DNA of 64,000 nt from Macrocybe gigantea (taxonomy: Eukaryota; Basidiomycota; Agaricomycetes; Agaricales; Callistosporiaceae): assembly GCA_011319805.1 (NCBI GenBank), contig SJRY01000232.1:39831-103830 (forward strand), in the 5' to 3' direction. Positions within the stretch are counted from its first letter, which is position 1, and the number at the start of each line of letters is the position of its first letter. Position numbers and translations under genes: made by a program. Below are positions 48,610 to 59,625 of this stretch, in pieces. Under the pieces are notes generated by a model. It was given only the letters and a program-made list of their open reading frames with translations. It did no database searches and was not told where the DNA came from.

Positions 48610-49040
48610 TGTCGGAAGAACAGGCTTCAACGTGCGCCTCGGTTCTTGTCGACCCCCATCTGGGTATATAACCCGTCGCGACCAGACGGCATCTTGGCCC
48701 GACCATTTATCTACGTAGAGCCATCAAGAAATCAATGGCGTGCTCTCGGGTACGTCACCTAAAGTGTGGAGCGTGATAATAAATCAGAAGTGTCTCCTTA
48801 TGGAAGACGACTTCCTATTGAATTGGAAAGAGAGTGAGTGGACATTCCGTCTGCATGTCAGCTATTTAGTATTTACTGAGGCCAAGACTCTGGACCTTGC
48901 CTGAAAAGCCTTCATACAGCCGGGCATGGTGCAGTCCTCTACACGTCCACACAGAACCTCGCTTAGCGGAGATTCCTTGACAACTGACACTCTCCAGCTT
49001 CGCATAATCCGCTCTCAGAAAGTTTACTGTACATCGCAAT
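48610..49040. other. Intergenic
   Basis: Upstream region of the MFS gene and 3' flank of the dehydrogenase gene. No gene, RNA or repeat recognised. Confidence 0.4.
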
Positions 49041-50551
49041 TTACAACCTCGTCTGAGCGACCGCAGACACCCTAATGACGATCTTTCCAAACTGATTGCC
49101 TTGTTTCATCCACTCAAAGCCTTCCTCTGCAGATTCGAGCCCATCAATGACGCGTGAGACGATGGGGACGATCTGATGTTTCTCGAGGAACTCAGTTGCG
49201 TCGATGAGATCTTGATGGGAGCCCATCATGGTTCCTGCCGATGCACTCGTCATTACGCCACCTAAAGGTGCGATGGACGATATATCACGCACCGAGCAGC
49301 TGTTGATTCTTCAAGACCTCACGCATAGTGAACGAAATAGTCGGATTGGCAGTCCTAACGAAGTTATTGAGCTCGTCATGCGCTCATATGAAACTACAAT
49401 GACTTACATCCCATAACAGATGACCTTACCGCCGTAGCCGAGTATTTTCCCAGTCTGCGACATGATATCTCCTCCACCAGAGTCAATGACGACATCCAGC
49501 ACTTTGTGGTCCGGAGAATTTTTGGCCAAGAGTGCACCAATGTTCGTGGGCCAATTCTCTACACAAGAAAGGCGATGAGTCCTGCGATCTTGAACTGAAT
49601 TGCAATAAGAAATACGGCCGCTCACTCTCATGATAGATAGCCCCGCCTTTGGCGCCCAACGAGATCGCCTTGTCGATCTTCTCCTGCTTACCACTTGTGA
49701 CGTAGACGGTTGCTCCTTTTGCCAAGCATATCTGCATGGCAATCAAAGCAACACCCCCGCCGATGCCTGTTATGAGGACGTTCTGTCCTGCTCTTACCTG
49801 TCCAAGTACGCTGACGGCTCTGTTGGTGATTAACGACATGGTGAAAACAAAGTATGACGAGTCTACTGAGAATCTACCTCCAAGAAGTCAATCCGGCCAA
49901 CGGCCAGGCAGCCGCATGGATATCGTCAAGATATTCAGGAGTCTTTACGAGTTGGTTTCGTTCGACTACAACGTATTCGGCAAAAGTCCCTAAGGATGGA
50001 TACTTGACACCGCCGAGAATTCCGAACCTTTCGGGCAATCATGTCGAATGCCGTAGACCTTGATAAGAACGAAATGTGAGGCTTACTGAGATTCCGGCCC
50101 GTTGACGTCCTTCTCCCATCCTCTCATGGGTGTGAGGAAAACTCTCTCGTTGATCAAGGGATCATTTGGATCGCTCGACGCGATCACAGTTCCTGTTCAG
50201 TCGTTATCAAGAGACTCGGATCACGCCCAGTCCATGAACTTCGCGTACCTGCACCGTCGGCGCCAAGTACGCTTCCAGGTGCAATCCCGGGATAAAGTCC
50301 CTTTCTTACCCATACCTATTTGAACGATCGTCAATCGCATCATGTGCAGTGAAGCATTGATAAGGCCGCATTGTGGAATGGAGACTTGCATCTCTATGAT
50401 TGAACGCTGCCGCACCGATTCGTACAAGGACTTCACCTGCTTTCAAAGCAGGAATAGGTCGTTCTTCCAAGGTTACATCGTGATAGACTGGTTGTTTTGC
50501 CGCCGATGTTGTCGATAACACTAGCGCTTTTGTGTGCTTTGGGAGTTCCAT
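49041..50551 (-). CDS. MDR-family zinc-type dehydrogenase / quinone reductase
   Basis: NAD(P)-dependent medium-chain reductase. From ATG 50551: MELPKHTKALVLSTTSAAKQ, ALKAGEVLVRIGAAAFNHRD, then, after an intron with a GC donor (GCAAGT...AATAG), VWVRKGLYPGIAPGSVLGAD with the GADGAG turn. Next come RVFLTPMRGWEKD, FGILGGVKYPSLGTFAEYVV, the cofactor fold VLITGIGGGVALIAMQICLA, GATVYVTSGKQEKIDKAISL, LDVVIDSGGGDIMSQTGKIL, GGKVICYGM, SAGTMMGSHQDLIDATEFLE, and the end VSAVAQTRL. The catalytic-zinc ligands of true alcohol dehydrogenases are not obvious, so a quinone-oxidoreductase-like role is more likely. Frames intact. Confidence 0.8.
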
Positions 50552-52273
50552 TTCACCCACCAATGTTGATCTGAGAGCTGAAGCTTCAAGCTTCGAGTCG
50601 TCGTATGGAAAGCGACCGGAAGTAAAGGAACCGCAGAGTAAGTATCCGGTGGTCACCAAATAGCCGGACCGGCGTGGTTACAGAAGATCGAGTCTTAATA
50701 TATAAGCTTACAGTAATACGTCATTAGAAGAGAAGTTGAACAAACAAATCAGGTGAAGTACTCAAACTGATGAACTCAGAGCGGCTCCCTCTAGGCAACA
50801 AGGCCGTTTCTCGGGAAGGACAACTAATGAAGCTGATGAATGCTCAAGACTCAAGTATTCAAGCCGCATCTCCAAGCAATGATTTGGAAAAGTCTTAGCA
50901 CGTGTGTAGTGAGAATGCAAAATTGCAATGTGATGGCAGTGTCACCACTGGCTCACATCCTCGCGAGTTCCAGCCGCATGAGCAAAGGAGAAAAAAACCA
51001 AAAACAAATGGAAGTGTCACGAGCCCCATCTTCGGAGTCAATGGCAGCGTTTCAAGTTAGGAACGAGTCCATACGTTATACAGCCCCTTAAACTTGTGCC
51101 GTTTCAGACAAGAACGGGGCCGTCGACTTGAGAGGAAGCGACTACTCCATCGCATTGGTGGAGTGCATAACCTCTTCAGCCAGAAATGGCGACACAAGTC
51201 CCATGCCCTTTCACTGAACGGGTCGGATGTCCTGTTGCAAGCACTGACATACTTCTGCAGGCTCCTACTGAAAATACGGGGGATGAATCATTGTTGCAAA
51301 CTCGCCTTCATATGCTGTTGCTGCTAGGATTTGAAGAACAAAGACTCTTGCTTACATACATGCGGGGCGTTCCAAATGCCGATCCGTGCTGGAGAAGAAT
51401 TTTTAAAAACAGGTGGATCACTGTCGTACACATATTGTGCACTTTGAAGTCAGTCAAGTGATACACACAGAAAGGCCACAAGATTTGATGATTTCGTTGA
51501 CGTTGTACTCTTGGCCCAAGGGAGTGAGGACATGCTGAACTACGGCTACAAGAAATTTGGCCATCATCGTGCCTTTTTGATTTTGATCGTGATACTTGGA
51601 TCCCACCGTATATGGGGCTACGTAGTGATGGACCAACATCGAAACTGGTGGTAGTTCAGCCCCATTGAGATGTGAGATGCGCCATTCGGGGGCAATGAAG
51701 AGAACCGACATTGGAGGAAAGACAAAACAGGATCTAGAAGGGCCATTTTCAGTAGCACGCTGGACCATGGAGGAGTTGAAGTAAGAGACGTTGTGCTATG
51801 TTTGGTGGGACGATCTCTCTAACTCGAACCAGCAAGAAATTTAAAGCAAATAGGTGTGCATGCAAACAACAATTTTTCTAAACAGTTCGAATATGACGGT
51901 ATAAATTTTATAAAAAAAAAGGAGATAGGAGGCAACATCGGTATGTTTCTCGTGCTTCAGGGATCCTAAAAAACCCAATCAGAAAGAGTCTATCAGCATT
52001 TCTTGGCACAGTCGCTTCAAATTGACTTTTTTTTACACGGACCGGTTACGACACGCTCCATAACTTGCCGATTTCCGTCCATGGAGAAACCACGAGGACG
52101 AACTATCTCCGGTTTTTCGGCACTCAGATCAGCCAATGGTACCTCGTTCGCATGCGCAACGAACATCTACATATATATGACGCCTCCTTTTCCCCTACTT
52201 CGGCCTCACCAAATTATCTGCGACCTCGACCTGTAGTTCCTGTCAAGCCTGCTACCGCGTTCCAAGAGAAAAC
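50552..52273. other. Intergenic with one doubtful small frame
   Basis: About 1.7 kb. A minus-strand frame of 104 codons at 51454-51768 begins at an ATG and contains FVFPPMSVLFIAPEWRISHL and AKFLVAVVQHVLTPLGQEYN. It looks protein-like but has no recognised family and may be one exon of an unknown gene. The rest is upstream sequence of the dehydrogenase and of the D-lactate dehydrogenase. Confidence 0.35.
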
Positions 52274-54792
52274 ATGTTAGCCTCAAGGTTGTTGTACAGG
52301 GCCTGCCAGACCTCAAATCGTGCTCGTCTCTTGTTCCTGTCTCGCAATGCCCCAACAGCCGGCCGAACACTAGCTCTGGTTGTCCCCGCAACGTGTATTG
52401 TCCGCAACGTCTTTTCTCGCAATCATTAAGCAGGTCAGACCCCGGTGCTAGCCCCACGTCCAATCCGGCAACTGGTCGGAAGGGCAATAGTGGCGGACAT
52501 AGAAGTGGAGAAGGCGGGAGCACGGCAGGATCAGGAAGAGGGGCCCTCACAAGTCCGGCTTCACCTCCTTGTTAATTGCATCCAGCGCAAGCGCATGCGC
52601 TGGCTATGCGTTCGCTGAAAGAGATACATTGTGGAATGCGTCAGGCAACCCTTTGTCACCTGACAGCACAAGCAAGCAATATGGCACTTCATTCGGGTCT
52701 CTTGATGAATTTAGGCATGCTATTGAGGAGCTTAAGGCTGCTTTTCCATCTGGCAATATCGTTTCCGACGATCCTGATGATCTAGCTGTGCATGGCCTTT
52801 CCCAACTCGACTATCACAAGGGTGCGTTATTATTCAGGCATCTAAGAACCATCAAGCCCTAACGCATGGTCCATTTCAGAATCGATATACAACATTGTTG
52901 TATATCCGAACACAACTGAAGATGTTGTGAAAATTGTGAACATCAGCAGGAAGTACCGTATGCCCGTAACCCCGTATTCAGGTGCAACGAGCTTGGAGGG
53001 CCACACACATGCGGTAATTTGCATGGCATCATTTGGCATATCAATCGGCTGACGACAATTCTATGTAGCATCAAGTCGGAGGCATCTGTGTCGATCTCTC
53101 ACGAATGGACAAGATTCTTGAAATCCATGGTATGAACATCGTTGTTTCACATGTGGCGTTTCCTAAAAGCCGGCCATAGAGGCGGATTCGGATCTGGTAT
53201 GCCAGCCTGGAGCGAGGTGGATGGATATTAATGAGACATTGAAAGACAAGGGTACGTACAAACGTGATTTAATGTGTCGCTCTTAGCGCATTTCCGTATG
53301 CAGGGATTCCTCTATTCTTTCCTGTACGCATTGTGGTACCAGTCGTCGAGCTATGGTAAACGTGCACCGTGCAGATTGATCCCGCGCCAGGCGCAACAAT
53401 TGGAGGCATGCTCAGCACCGGCTGTTCCGGCAGTACGTGCTCTCCAAACTCCGCATATTTCTATACTTGGTCTTAAAAACTAACTTCACGCTCCAGCAAA
53501 TGCCGTAAGGTATGGTACCGCAAAAGGAGAGTGGTTCCTGAACGCCGTATGCCATGGTTTTAGTGCAGAATCATCCAGGCGCTCACATGCATCGTCCAGA
53601 CAGTTGTCCTTCCCTCCGGAGAAGTCATCAAGACCCGGAGGAGAGCACGCAAGTCCTCAGCCGGATTTGATCTGACGAAACTTTTCATTGGCGCGGAAGG
53701 GACGCTGGGAATAGTCACAGAAGGTCATTCATCAACCTTTTTAGTTGAAACATCAATCTCAACCTCGTTTCAGTGACGATCCGTCTTGCGCCCGTTCTGA
53801 AGACGACGGTGGCCGTTGCGCAGTTCCCTGATGTGCGCAAGGCCACCGAAGCGGTCACAGAAGTGCTAAATCAAGGAGTTGGAATTCGTACGTCACGTCG
53901 CTCAAACAAGGAGGCCGGATATCTCACCTCAATCTTGTCCTTTTCAGAATGCGTTGAGTTGATGGACGAACTCTTCATGAAAGCGACGAACATACACGGC
54001 GTGTCGGCGCGCAAGTGGCCAGAGAAAGATAGTCTGTTTTTCAAATTTCAAGGCTCGTCGAAGGAGTCGCTCCAGGAGACCGCGCGCGTCGTCAAGAGGA
54101 TCGTAGAAAAGCACGGCGCTACAGCATTTTCGCTCGCCGTAATGATCAGGAAGCGGCTGACTTGTGGACCGATCGAAAGAACGCGCCGTTTGCCGGCCTG
54201 ACATTGGTGGAGGGGAGCCGAGCATGGGGTACTGATGTGTGGTAAGCAGTCACCGAGCACTCAATTATAGTATATTCAACCTGGTGTATCGATCGTCGGC
54301 CAGTGTTCCTGTCTCGAATCTGCCCGAGCTCGTTTACGAGACGAGGAAAGACCTCGCCGAAGTCGGCCTCACTTCACCATTCATTGGGCATGTCGGTGAT
54401 GGGAACTTCCACGCCATGATACTGTTCAACACCGACGAGGAAAAGGCCCTTGCTCATGATGCGGTACACCGGATGGTCAAGCGAGCAATTGCTCTTGATG
54501 GCACTTGTGAGTTTGCAAGGAGCTTTGGACGTGATAGGCTTAGCACTAACGGATCATTTGCGAAATAGGTACCGGGGAGCATGGAGTAGGTATGGGAAAA
54601 AGGAATTTTTGGTTGAAGAGCTGGGTATTGGCACCGTTGAGCTCATGAAGACGCTCAAACGCGCCGTTGATCCTCTGGGTCTCTTCAATCCTGGAAAAGT
54701 GAGTGTTTCGCATTTCCCATTCCGTTACCCCTGTACCTGAGATACGGCGATTGCAGTTGTACCCTGATACAGAAAGAGACGATCAGTCATGA
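52274..54792 (+). CDS. DLD1: D-lactate dehydrogenase (cytochrome), mitochondrial
   Basis: FAD enzyme oxidising D-lactate to pyruvate and passing electrons to cytochrome c. ATG 52274 gives an arginine-rich presequence ([20 protein letters not shown]). Then come a Gly/Ser linker, [42 protein letters not shown]-binding [177 protein letters not shown] and the end [11 protein letters not shown]. Splice sites are regular. Two frame slips, near 52541-52546 and 54137-54138, each fit one missing C. It may work with a lactate permease such as the gene at 3925. Confidence 0.88.
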
Positions 54793-54963
54793 TGTAGAAC
54801 CAGTATTTCTTGCGCCGGACTGATCTGTTGTAACATATCCTGTCGAAGCACGATCTAGGGTACTGTCCGCTTCGGCTAGTCTGTCTAGCTGAGCGAATGA
54901 ATGTCATAAACGAAGGAAGAAACATCGAATCATGATACATTGCCCCGAAAAAATACAGTACAA

Positions 54964-56680
54964 TCAAGCGACAGCAAGAGCAGGAGCTTGGTTATCGTTC
55001 TTTGTCACGCCATTGACAGCATTTTGGGACTCCTCTGCGACGGCAGCCGTCGATGCGGCCGTGGTTCTTGCGATGGCGGCTCCCAGCGCCTGCGTGCGGA
55101 GAGCGAGCCCTCTTGTTTTTTCGATAACAGACTGGTAGACCGGGAGAGGCGGTCGGTTGATCTGAATCACGTTCTGCGTAGATGGACCCATCCCGTGTCA
55201 GCAATGCAGAACAAGGCGCTAGAATGAGACTTAGGAATTCACCTTTTCTAGGTCGATTTTGGCATCTGCGCCCATGCGCGTCTCGCGGATGAGGTTACGA
55301 TCCACTTTTCACCCTCGTCGCGCGACAAGTTTAGGCGATCGGAGAGATCTCTAGTGAATCGAAAAGCGATTAAGTCAGTAACAAGGAAGAATAGCGAAAT
55401 AGGAGGGGGACATACCCGATGTCGATCCTCTGATGAATCCTGCAATACGCTTCGCTGATCAAGTACCTCGCATTATCCAAGAAATCATCCTTAAAGTCTT
55501 GCAAGAAGAAATCATTCTCTACCACCTTTTCCGCGATCGTCAAGTTTTTCTGCGCTGCCTCAAAGTCGAACTCTACATAGAGTTCTTTCAGGAACGACGT
55601 CACTGGGTCCTGAAACTGATACTCCTCCATCTGGATGACCTTTACGATTTCGCGGATGGCATTGCGCACGCGCGACGACTGCGGCGCTGCGGCGCTCGTC
55701 GCGGACGCGGAGATCGATTTGCGGGAGAGGATCGCCGCGGTGGCGAGGTAGCGCAGGATCCACGGACACGCGGTCTGTATCGTGTTGAGGTACGTCGGCG
55801 CGAGGAACGTCTCGAGGAGGAGCGTCCGACCTTGCGGGTGGTTGAAGTAGACGAAGAGCGACCAATGCACGAGCCATGTTCTTGAATGGAGCTGCACGAG
55901 TGCAGGCTCGGGGGCGCTCGCTGCGCCGCCTGCGCCGCCAACGCCTGGATGCGAGACGGACGACCGGGAATCGATAGCCTCCCGCAGCGTGTTGAGCTCC
56001 TCCAAGGCCACGTCCCATCTCCCCGTCAAAATGTCCGACGCGAGCTTGCCCCAGTGTGCCGACGTGTTCAAGTCGTTATCCGTGGAAAGGATGCGGAAGT
56101 GGTACAAATAATCCGCAGCAAGGCTATAATTTCCGGACGAGTATTGGAACTGTCCAAAATTATATAGCGCGGTGATTTGTTCTAGTGTGAGCTGGGAAAC
56201 GGTGCCTTGACTTTTAGAAAATTCGAGTATGATACTATACTGGAGGCGAACTTACGGTGTAGTTGTCCTTCAGATACTGCAAATTTTGGTTCTTGTCCTG
56301 TCGCAGTGCTTGTGCTACGTCGGGATTTTGGATGACATCCAACACAGCTTGGGCCTCCTGTTCAAGCTGCTCGCATGTCGATAAGGCTTTTCGGCGCTTC
56401 TCTGCGAATTCTGCAGGTGGGAAGCATGATTGAGTGAATGCAATCCTAGTCATGAATGCGATCACGGCTCACCAGGCGGGGTCTCCTTGTCTGGGTATAT
56501 CTGCTCAAACAAGCCTACAGCGTAATCAAACATATTCGTCCCTTTGACGAGCTCATATTGCGCGATCTGGACGTCCTCCACGGGGAAAAGCGATGTCTCG
56601 ACGAGATGTGCCAGCAAAGGGAAAGCAAGATGGCGATCCAGGTATGGAATGATCGTTTTAGACAAGTCGTGCTCCGCCAT
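54964..56680 (-). CDS. Translation initiation factor eIF3 subunit e (INT6)
   Basis: PCI-domain subunit of eIF3. From ATG 56680: MAEHDLSKTIIPYLDRHLAF, PLLAHLVETSLFPVEDVQIA, TNMFDYAVGLFEQIY, EFAEKRRKALSTCEQLEQEA, NPDVAQALRQDKNQNLQYLK, LTLEQITALYNFGQFQYSSG, YSLAADYLYHFRILSTDNDL, WGKLASDILTGRWDVALEEL, RTWLVHWSLFVYFNHPQGRT, YLNTIQTACPWILRYLATAA, LISEAYCRIHQRIDIG, DLSDRLNLSRDEGEKWIV and NVIQINRPPLPVYQSVIEKT. It ends QAPALAVA. A one-base slip at 55295-55296 separates EKWIV from NLIRETRMGADAKIDLEK (AA where AAA restores the frame). Intron phases on both sides agree with the restored reading, and loss of eIF3e would be unexpected, so a base-call error is likely. Confidence 0.92.
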
Positions 56681-57007
56681 GATTTTCCTAGTTTTTCAAA
56701 GCCTTTGACGTGCAGAAACCGGCCTCGGCAAGCGACTTTTTAGCGGGTCTGAAATGAAACTTGATCCTCTTTTTGTTGGTATCTCGAGGCGAACTCAAAA
56801 TTTCGTGCACAGCCACAACACATCCACATATTAACACGTGCCCATTTCCATGGCTAATGCTGTTGTGATAGACCTGCATTCCTAGGTTCACTCAATCAAC
56901 ATACAGGCAGCTTTTCCTCAGAGATGGTACCTGGTCGAGTTTGTGGTTGATTTTTTTTTTTCTTCACGCAATTCAGAGATGATATATACATTGCTCAGCA
57001 CGTCTGC
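56681..57007. other. Upstream region of eIF3e
   Basis: Holds a T-run (56951-56961) and no gene. It ends at the tRNA-like half that starts at 57008. Confidence 0.4.
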
Positions 57008-57035
57008 TCCGGTATGGTGTAACGGCTAACATTGC
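57008..57035 (+). pseudogene. 5' part of a tRNA-Glu-like gene, interrupted
   Basis: The 28 bases from TCCGGTATGGTGTAACGGCT to CATTGC follow the acceptor strand, D-arm and first anticodon-stem bases of fungal tRNA-Glu: yeast tRNA-Glu begins TCCGATATAGTGTAACGGCT (established sequence). They include a good Pol III box A, TGGTGTAACGG. Immediately after it a copia-type LTR begins, and no TTCGA box B or 3' half follows in the window. The last five bases, ATTGC, are the expected target duplication of that insertion. Confidence 0.6.
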
Positions 57036-57344
57036 TGTTGAAAATGTGGCAGCAACCCTGCGCCCTATTATTTTCCCTCTGCCCTAATTTTCTTGGCTTC
57101 ACAGCGCAGTCTGTATGCTCAGTCATACTCTGCGCTATTATCACTAGGATTAGTGAGCGCACCCTCAACCCTGATGGTCTGTGCGCCACTTAGATATGTA
57201 TAAATATGTCCTATGTAGTATGCCAATAAGATAACCGAGTTTCACTCAACCAAGCCTACGCAGTAAGACTAACCTCCAACAATCCACTAACGTAAGTAGT
57301 CCGTTCTAGCTCAAGAGCTTCCTAGCTTGGGTCCAGTTTCAACA
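57036..57344 (+). mobile_element. Ty1/copia-type 5' LTR
   Basis: A 309-bp unit bounded by the perfect 8-base inverted repeat TGTTGAAA (57036-57043) and TTTCAACA (57337-57344). A TATAAATA box lies at 57199-57206. It is directly followed by a copia-type primer site. The matching 3' LTR must lie beyond the right edge of the window. Confidence 0.75.
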
Positions 57345-57356
57345 GGTTATGGGCCC
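57345..57356 (+). other. copia primer-binding site (iMet tRNA anticodon arm)
   Basis: GGTTATGGGCCC directly after the LTR. It is the complement of GGGCCCATAACC in the anticodon arm of eukaryotic initiator Met tRNA, the primer used by Drosophila copia and related elements. Confidence 0.75.
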
Positions 57357-57484
57357 CGGTTCGCGGTCAGCGCAGTAACTTGCAGCAGACTGCTTGAGCC
57401 GGAACACGCCCTTAGAGGACTACTTTCGAGTCGAGCGAAGTGCTTCCACTCCTCGATCGTTCCTGGCAGCTTAATGCGCCATCC
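57357..57484 (+). mobile_element. Start of copia internal region, interrupted
   Basis: About 130 bases of the copia leader up to the target duplication CATCC (57480-57484), where the chromovirus is inserted. No ORF yet. The copia interior should resume at 63990. Confidence 0.6.
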
Positions 57485-57804
57485 TGTTACAGACGCCGCC
57501 CAAAAGACTATTCATTTTCTTATCTTATCTTTCCCACATCCCTTATCTCCCCCATCATGCTGCGCAGCGCGCAGCCATCGAGTCATCTCACTTCCCTAGT
57601 CATCCTGAGTCATCTCCTTCCAGTCTTACTCATCCGCAGTCCACAGCATTGCGCAGCCCATGGTCCGTGCTCGAGTACTGTAGTGTATATAAGGACTCCC
57701 AGATGTACCAGTAACGCTAGGCTTAATATTCCTTTTGCCATCATCTCAAGACCACTCTCGCACTTAGTCTGCCCGAGTCCTTCTGAGATTCGTCTAGCCT
57801 AACA
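57485..57804 (+). repeat. 5' LTR of the chromovirus
   Basis: 320 bp. It contains TATATAA at 57686-57692; RNA is expected to start near 57719 (AGGCTTAATAT). It differs from the 3' LTR only near the start (CAAAAGAC against CAAAGGAC). Confidence 0.95.
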
Positions 57805-58768
57805 AGATATTAAGCCTCGTCGAGACTCGCTCAGACTCACACACACACCACGTCACGCTTTATCAAAGACTTGATCAACATTCGACGACAAGCAGTCGCC
57901 GACCCAGCGAGCACTAGCACGAGCGACGAGAGCACTTGGCTCAGAGAAGTAGACCAGACATTGCAGTCCACGCCATTCGCAGAGACAGTCCACGCCACCC
58001 GCAGAGACACTAGCAATCCAAACAAACGAAAGAGAGAGCGCACACCCACACCAAGTAGCGACGACGAAGAACAGGCATTTCTGAGAGAGTTTGCCTTCAC
58101 CACACAGACGAGCCCGCTGAAATCCTCAGCGAAGGAGCAGCACAACTCATTGCAGAACTCTTCCTAGAGGAGAATACGGGATAAGCCCAGAAGAGCTGTG
58201 GTCAGACCAGAATCTTCTTGCCGAAGAAGAGGACGAACCCATCCGCAAGAAAACGAGAGAAGAACGAACACAAGCCCGAGATTTTAGACGACAACAGATC
58301 GAGAACTATAATCGCCGAACACAGGAGGAAGACATACTGATACAGAGAGGGCACGACGCACAGAGCGTACGACAGAACCAACGAGAACGACACCAGAGTC
58401 AAGGACACACAGGAACGAAACCACCGAATCCCTTCAGAGGACCAATCCGCCGAAGCACTGCATAAGGAGAGAATCGCACCACCGTGGCGAAAGTAAGCAA
58501 CAGCGACTGGGACGAATACTATCGGTGGAGGGAGCGAAAAGGACTACCAAAGACAACCGGACCAACCGCCGCAGAGTGGGCCGATTTTGAACAAGCTTGT
58601 AGAATCGCAGGAGTCGACCTAGACTACTGGAAAGAACAGAGAGAGGAGCGAAGACAGAAACAGCTCCAAGAACAGCAAGCCCAAGTACAAGCACAGCAGA
58701 CCCAAGAACAACAGATCCAGGAACAGGAAGACCAAGACCAAGAGAACGACGAAGAAAACCCCCAAAGG
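57805..58768 (+). other. ATG-free leader with coding-like frames
   Basis: No ATG occurs in any frame. Nevertheless protein-like segments follow each other: STWLREVDQTLQSTPFAETV with KRKRERTPTPSSDDEEQAF, then AEILSEGAAQLIAELFLEEN in the next register, then ISPEELWSDQNLLAEEEDEP and a long Arg/Gln-rich part, and finally SDWDEYYRWRERKGLPK with FEQACRIAGVDLDYWKEQRE and a Gln-rich run leading into gag. Register changes near 58116 and 58160 both fit one missing base. Confidence 0.55.
57807..57817 (+). other. Self-primer binding site
   Basis: ATATTAAGCCT, two bases after the LTR, is the exact reverse complement of AGGCTTAATAT at 57719-57729, which lies 33 bases after the start of the TATA box and so at the expected 5' end of the RNA. 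No tRNA-type primer site is present. This is the arrangement of Tf1-like self-priming elements. Confidence 0.75.
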
Positions 58769-59625
58769 ATGACGACAGAATACAAGGGAATCATCGCCGA
58801 CCCGAAATCCTTTACAGGAGATCGAACGTCCTTCGATATTTGGTGGAGAAGATGAAACTCTACATAACCGCACATGGAGACCTCACGGATACACAGAAGA
58901 TTGGAGCGGTCCTGTCTAGAATGACCGACGGACCCGGAGCCCATTGGGCATCAAAGAAGATCGACACCACTACAAACCAAAGCACATGGGCCGACTTCAT
59001 AACCGAGATAGAGACACGATTCAGCAATGTCATGTCGCCATCACAAGCAGGAAGCAAACTATTCAACATCAGACAGGGAAACCGACCCATCGACGAATTT
59101 CTGGATGAATTCGTAGACCTCGCAGGGAAAGCAGGAATGACAGGAACAGCCCCTCGTTTCCTACTCGAGAAGAGCTTAAACCGAAGGACAGCAGAAGCCG
59201 TACACTCAATCTCCACACTTCCAACAGATGGAGATGAATATATCAAGACAGTTCGAGCGATTGGACGAAACATCGATGAACACAGAAATGTGATGAGAGG
59301 AGAATTCACAAGCAATCAGCGCAAGGCCGGAAATCCAAGCCGAGGAGCAGGACAGGCCATGGAAGTCGACAAAGTACGAAGCAACAACTGCTTCAACTGC
59401 AATAAACCAGGACACATCTCACGAAACTGCCCGGAACCACGAAAAGGAGCAGCAAATGTCACATGTTTCAACTGTGGCTTAAAGGGACACTATGCACGAA
59501 ACTGCAAGAAGAAGAAGAAAGGAAAATCCCGGGTCAGAGAAGTGAAAGAAGAAGAAGGAGAGGACGAAGAAGACAAGGATGAAGAAAGCTCTGACAAAGA
59601 GGGTTTTGCCGAAGGGTCCGACTAG
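58769..59625 (+). pseudogene. gag (capsid and nucleocapsid), one frame slip
   Basis: The first ATG of the RNA is at 58769 (MTTEYKGIIADPKSFTGDRT, FDIWWRR). The capsid part continues in the next register with MKLYITAHGDLTDTQKIGAV, LSRMTDGPGAHWASKK and FRHxIDEFLD-like NRPIDEFLDEFVDLAGKAG. The nucleocapsid has two CCHC knuckles, CFNCNKPGHISRNC and CFNCGLKGHYARNC, then a Lys-rich and an acidic tail ending FAEGSD. The slip at about 58850 fits one missing base in GGAGAAG. The in-frame N-terminal extension upstream of 58769 has no ATG. Confidence 0.85.
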
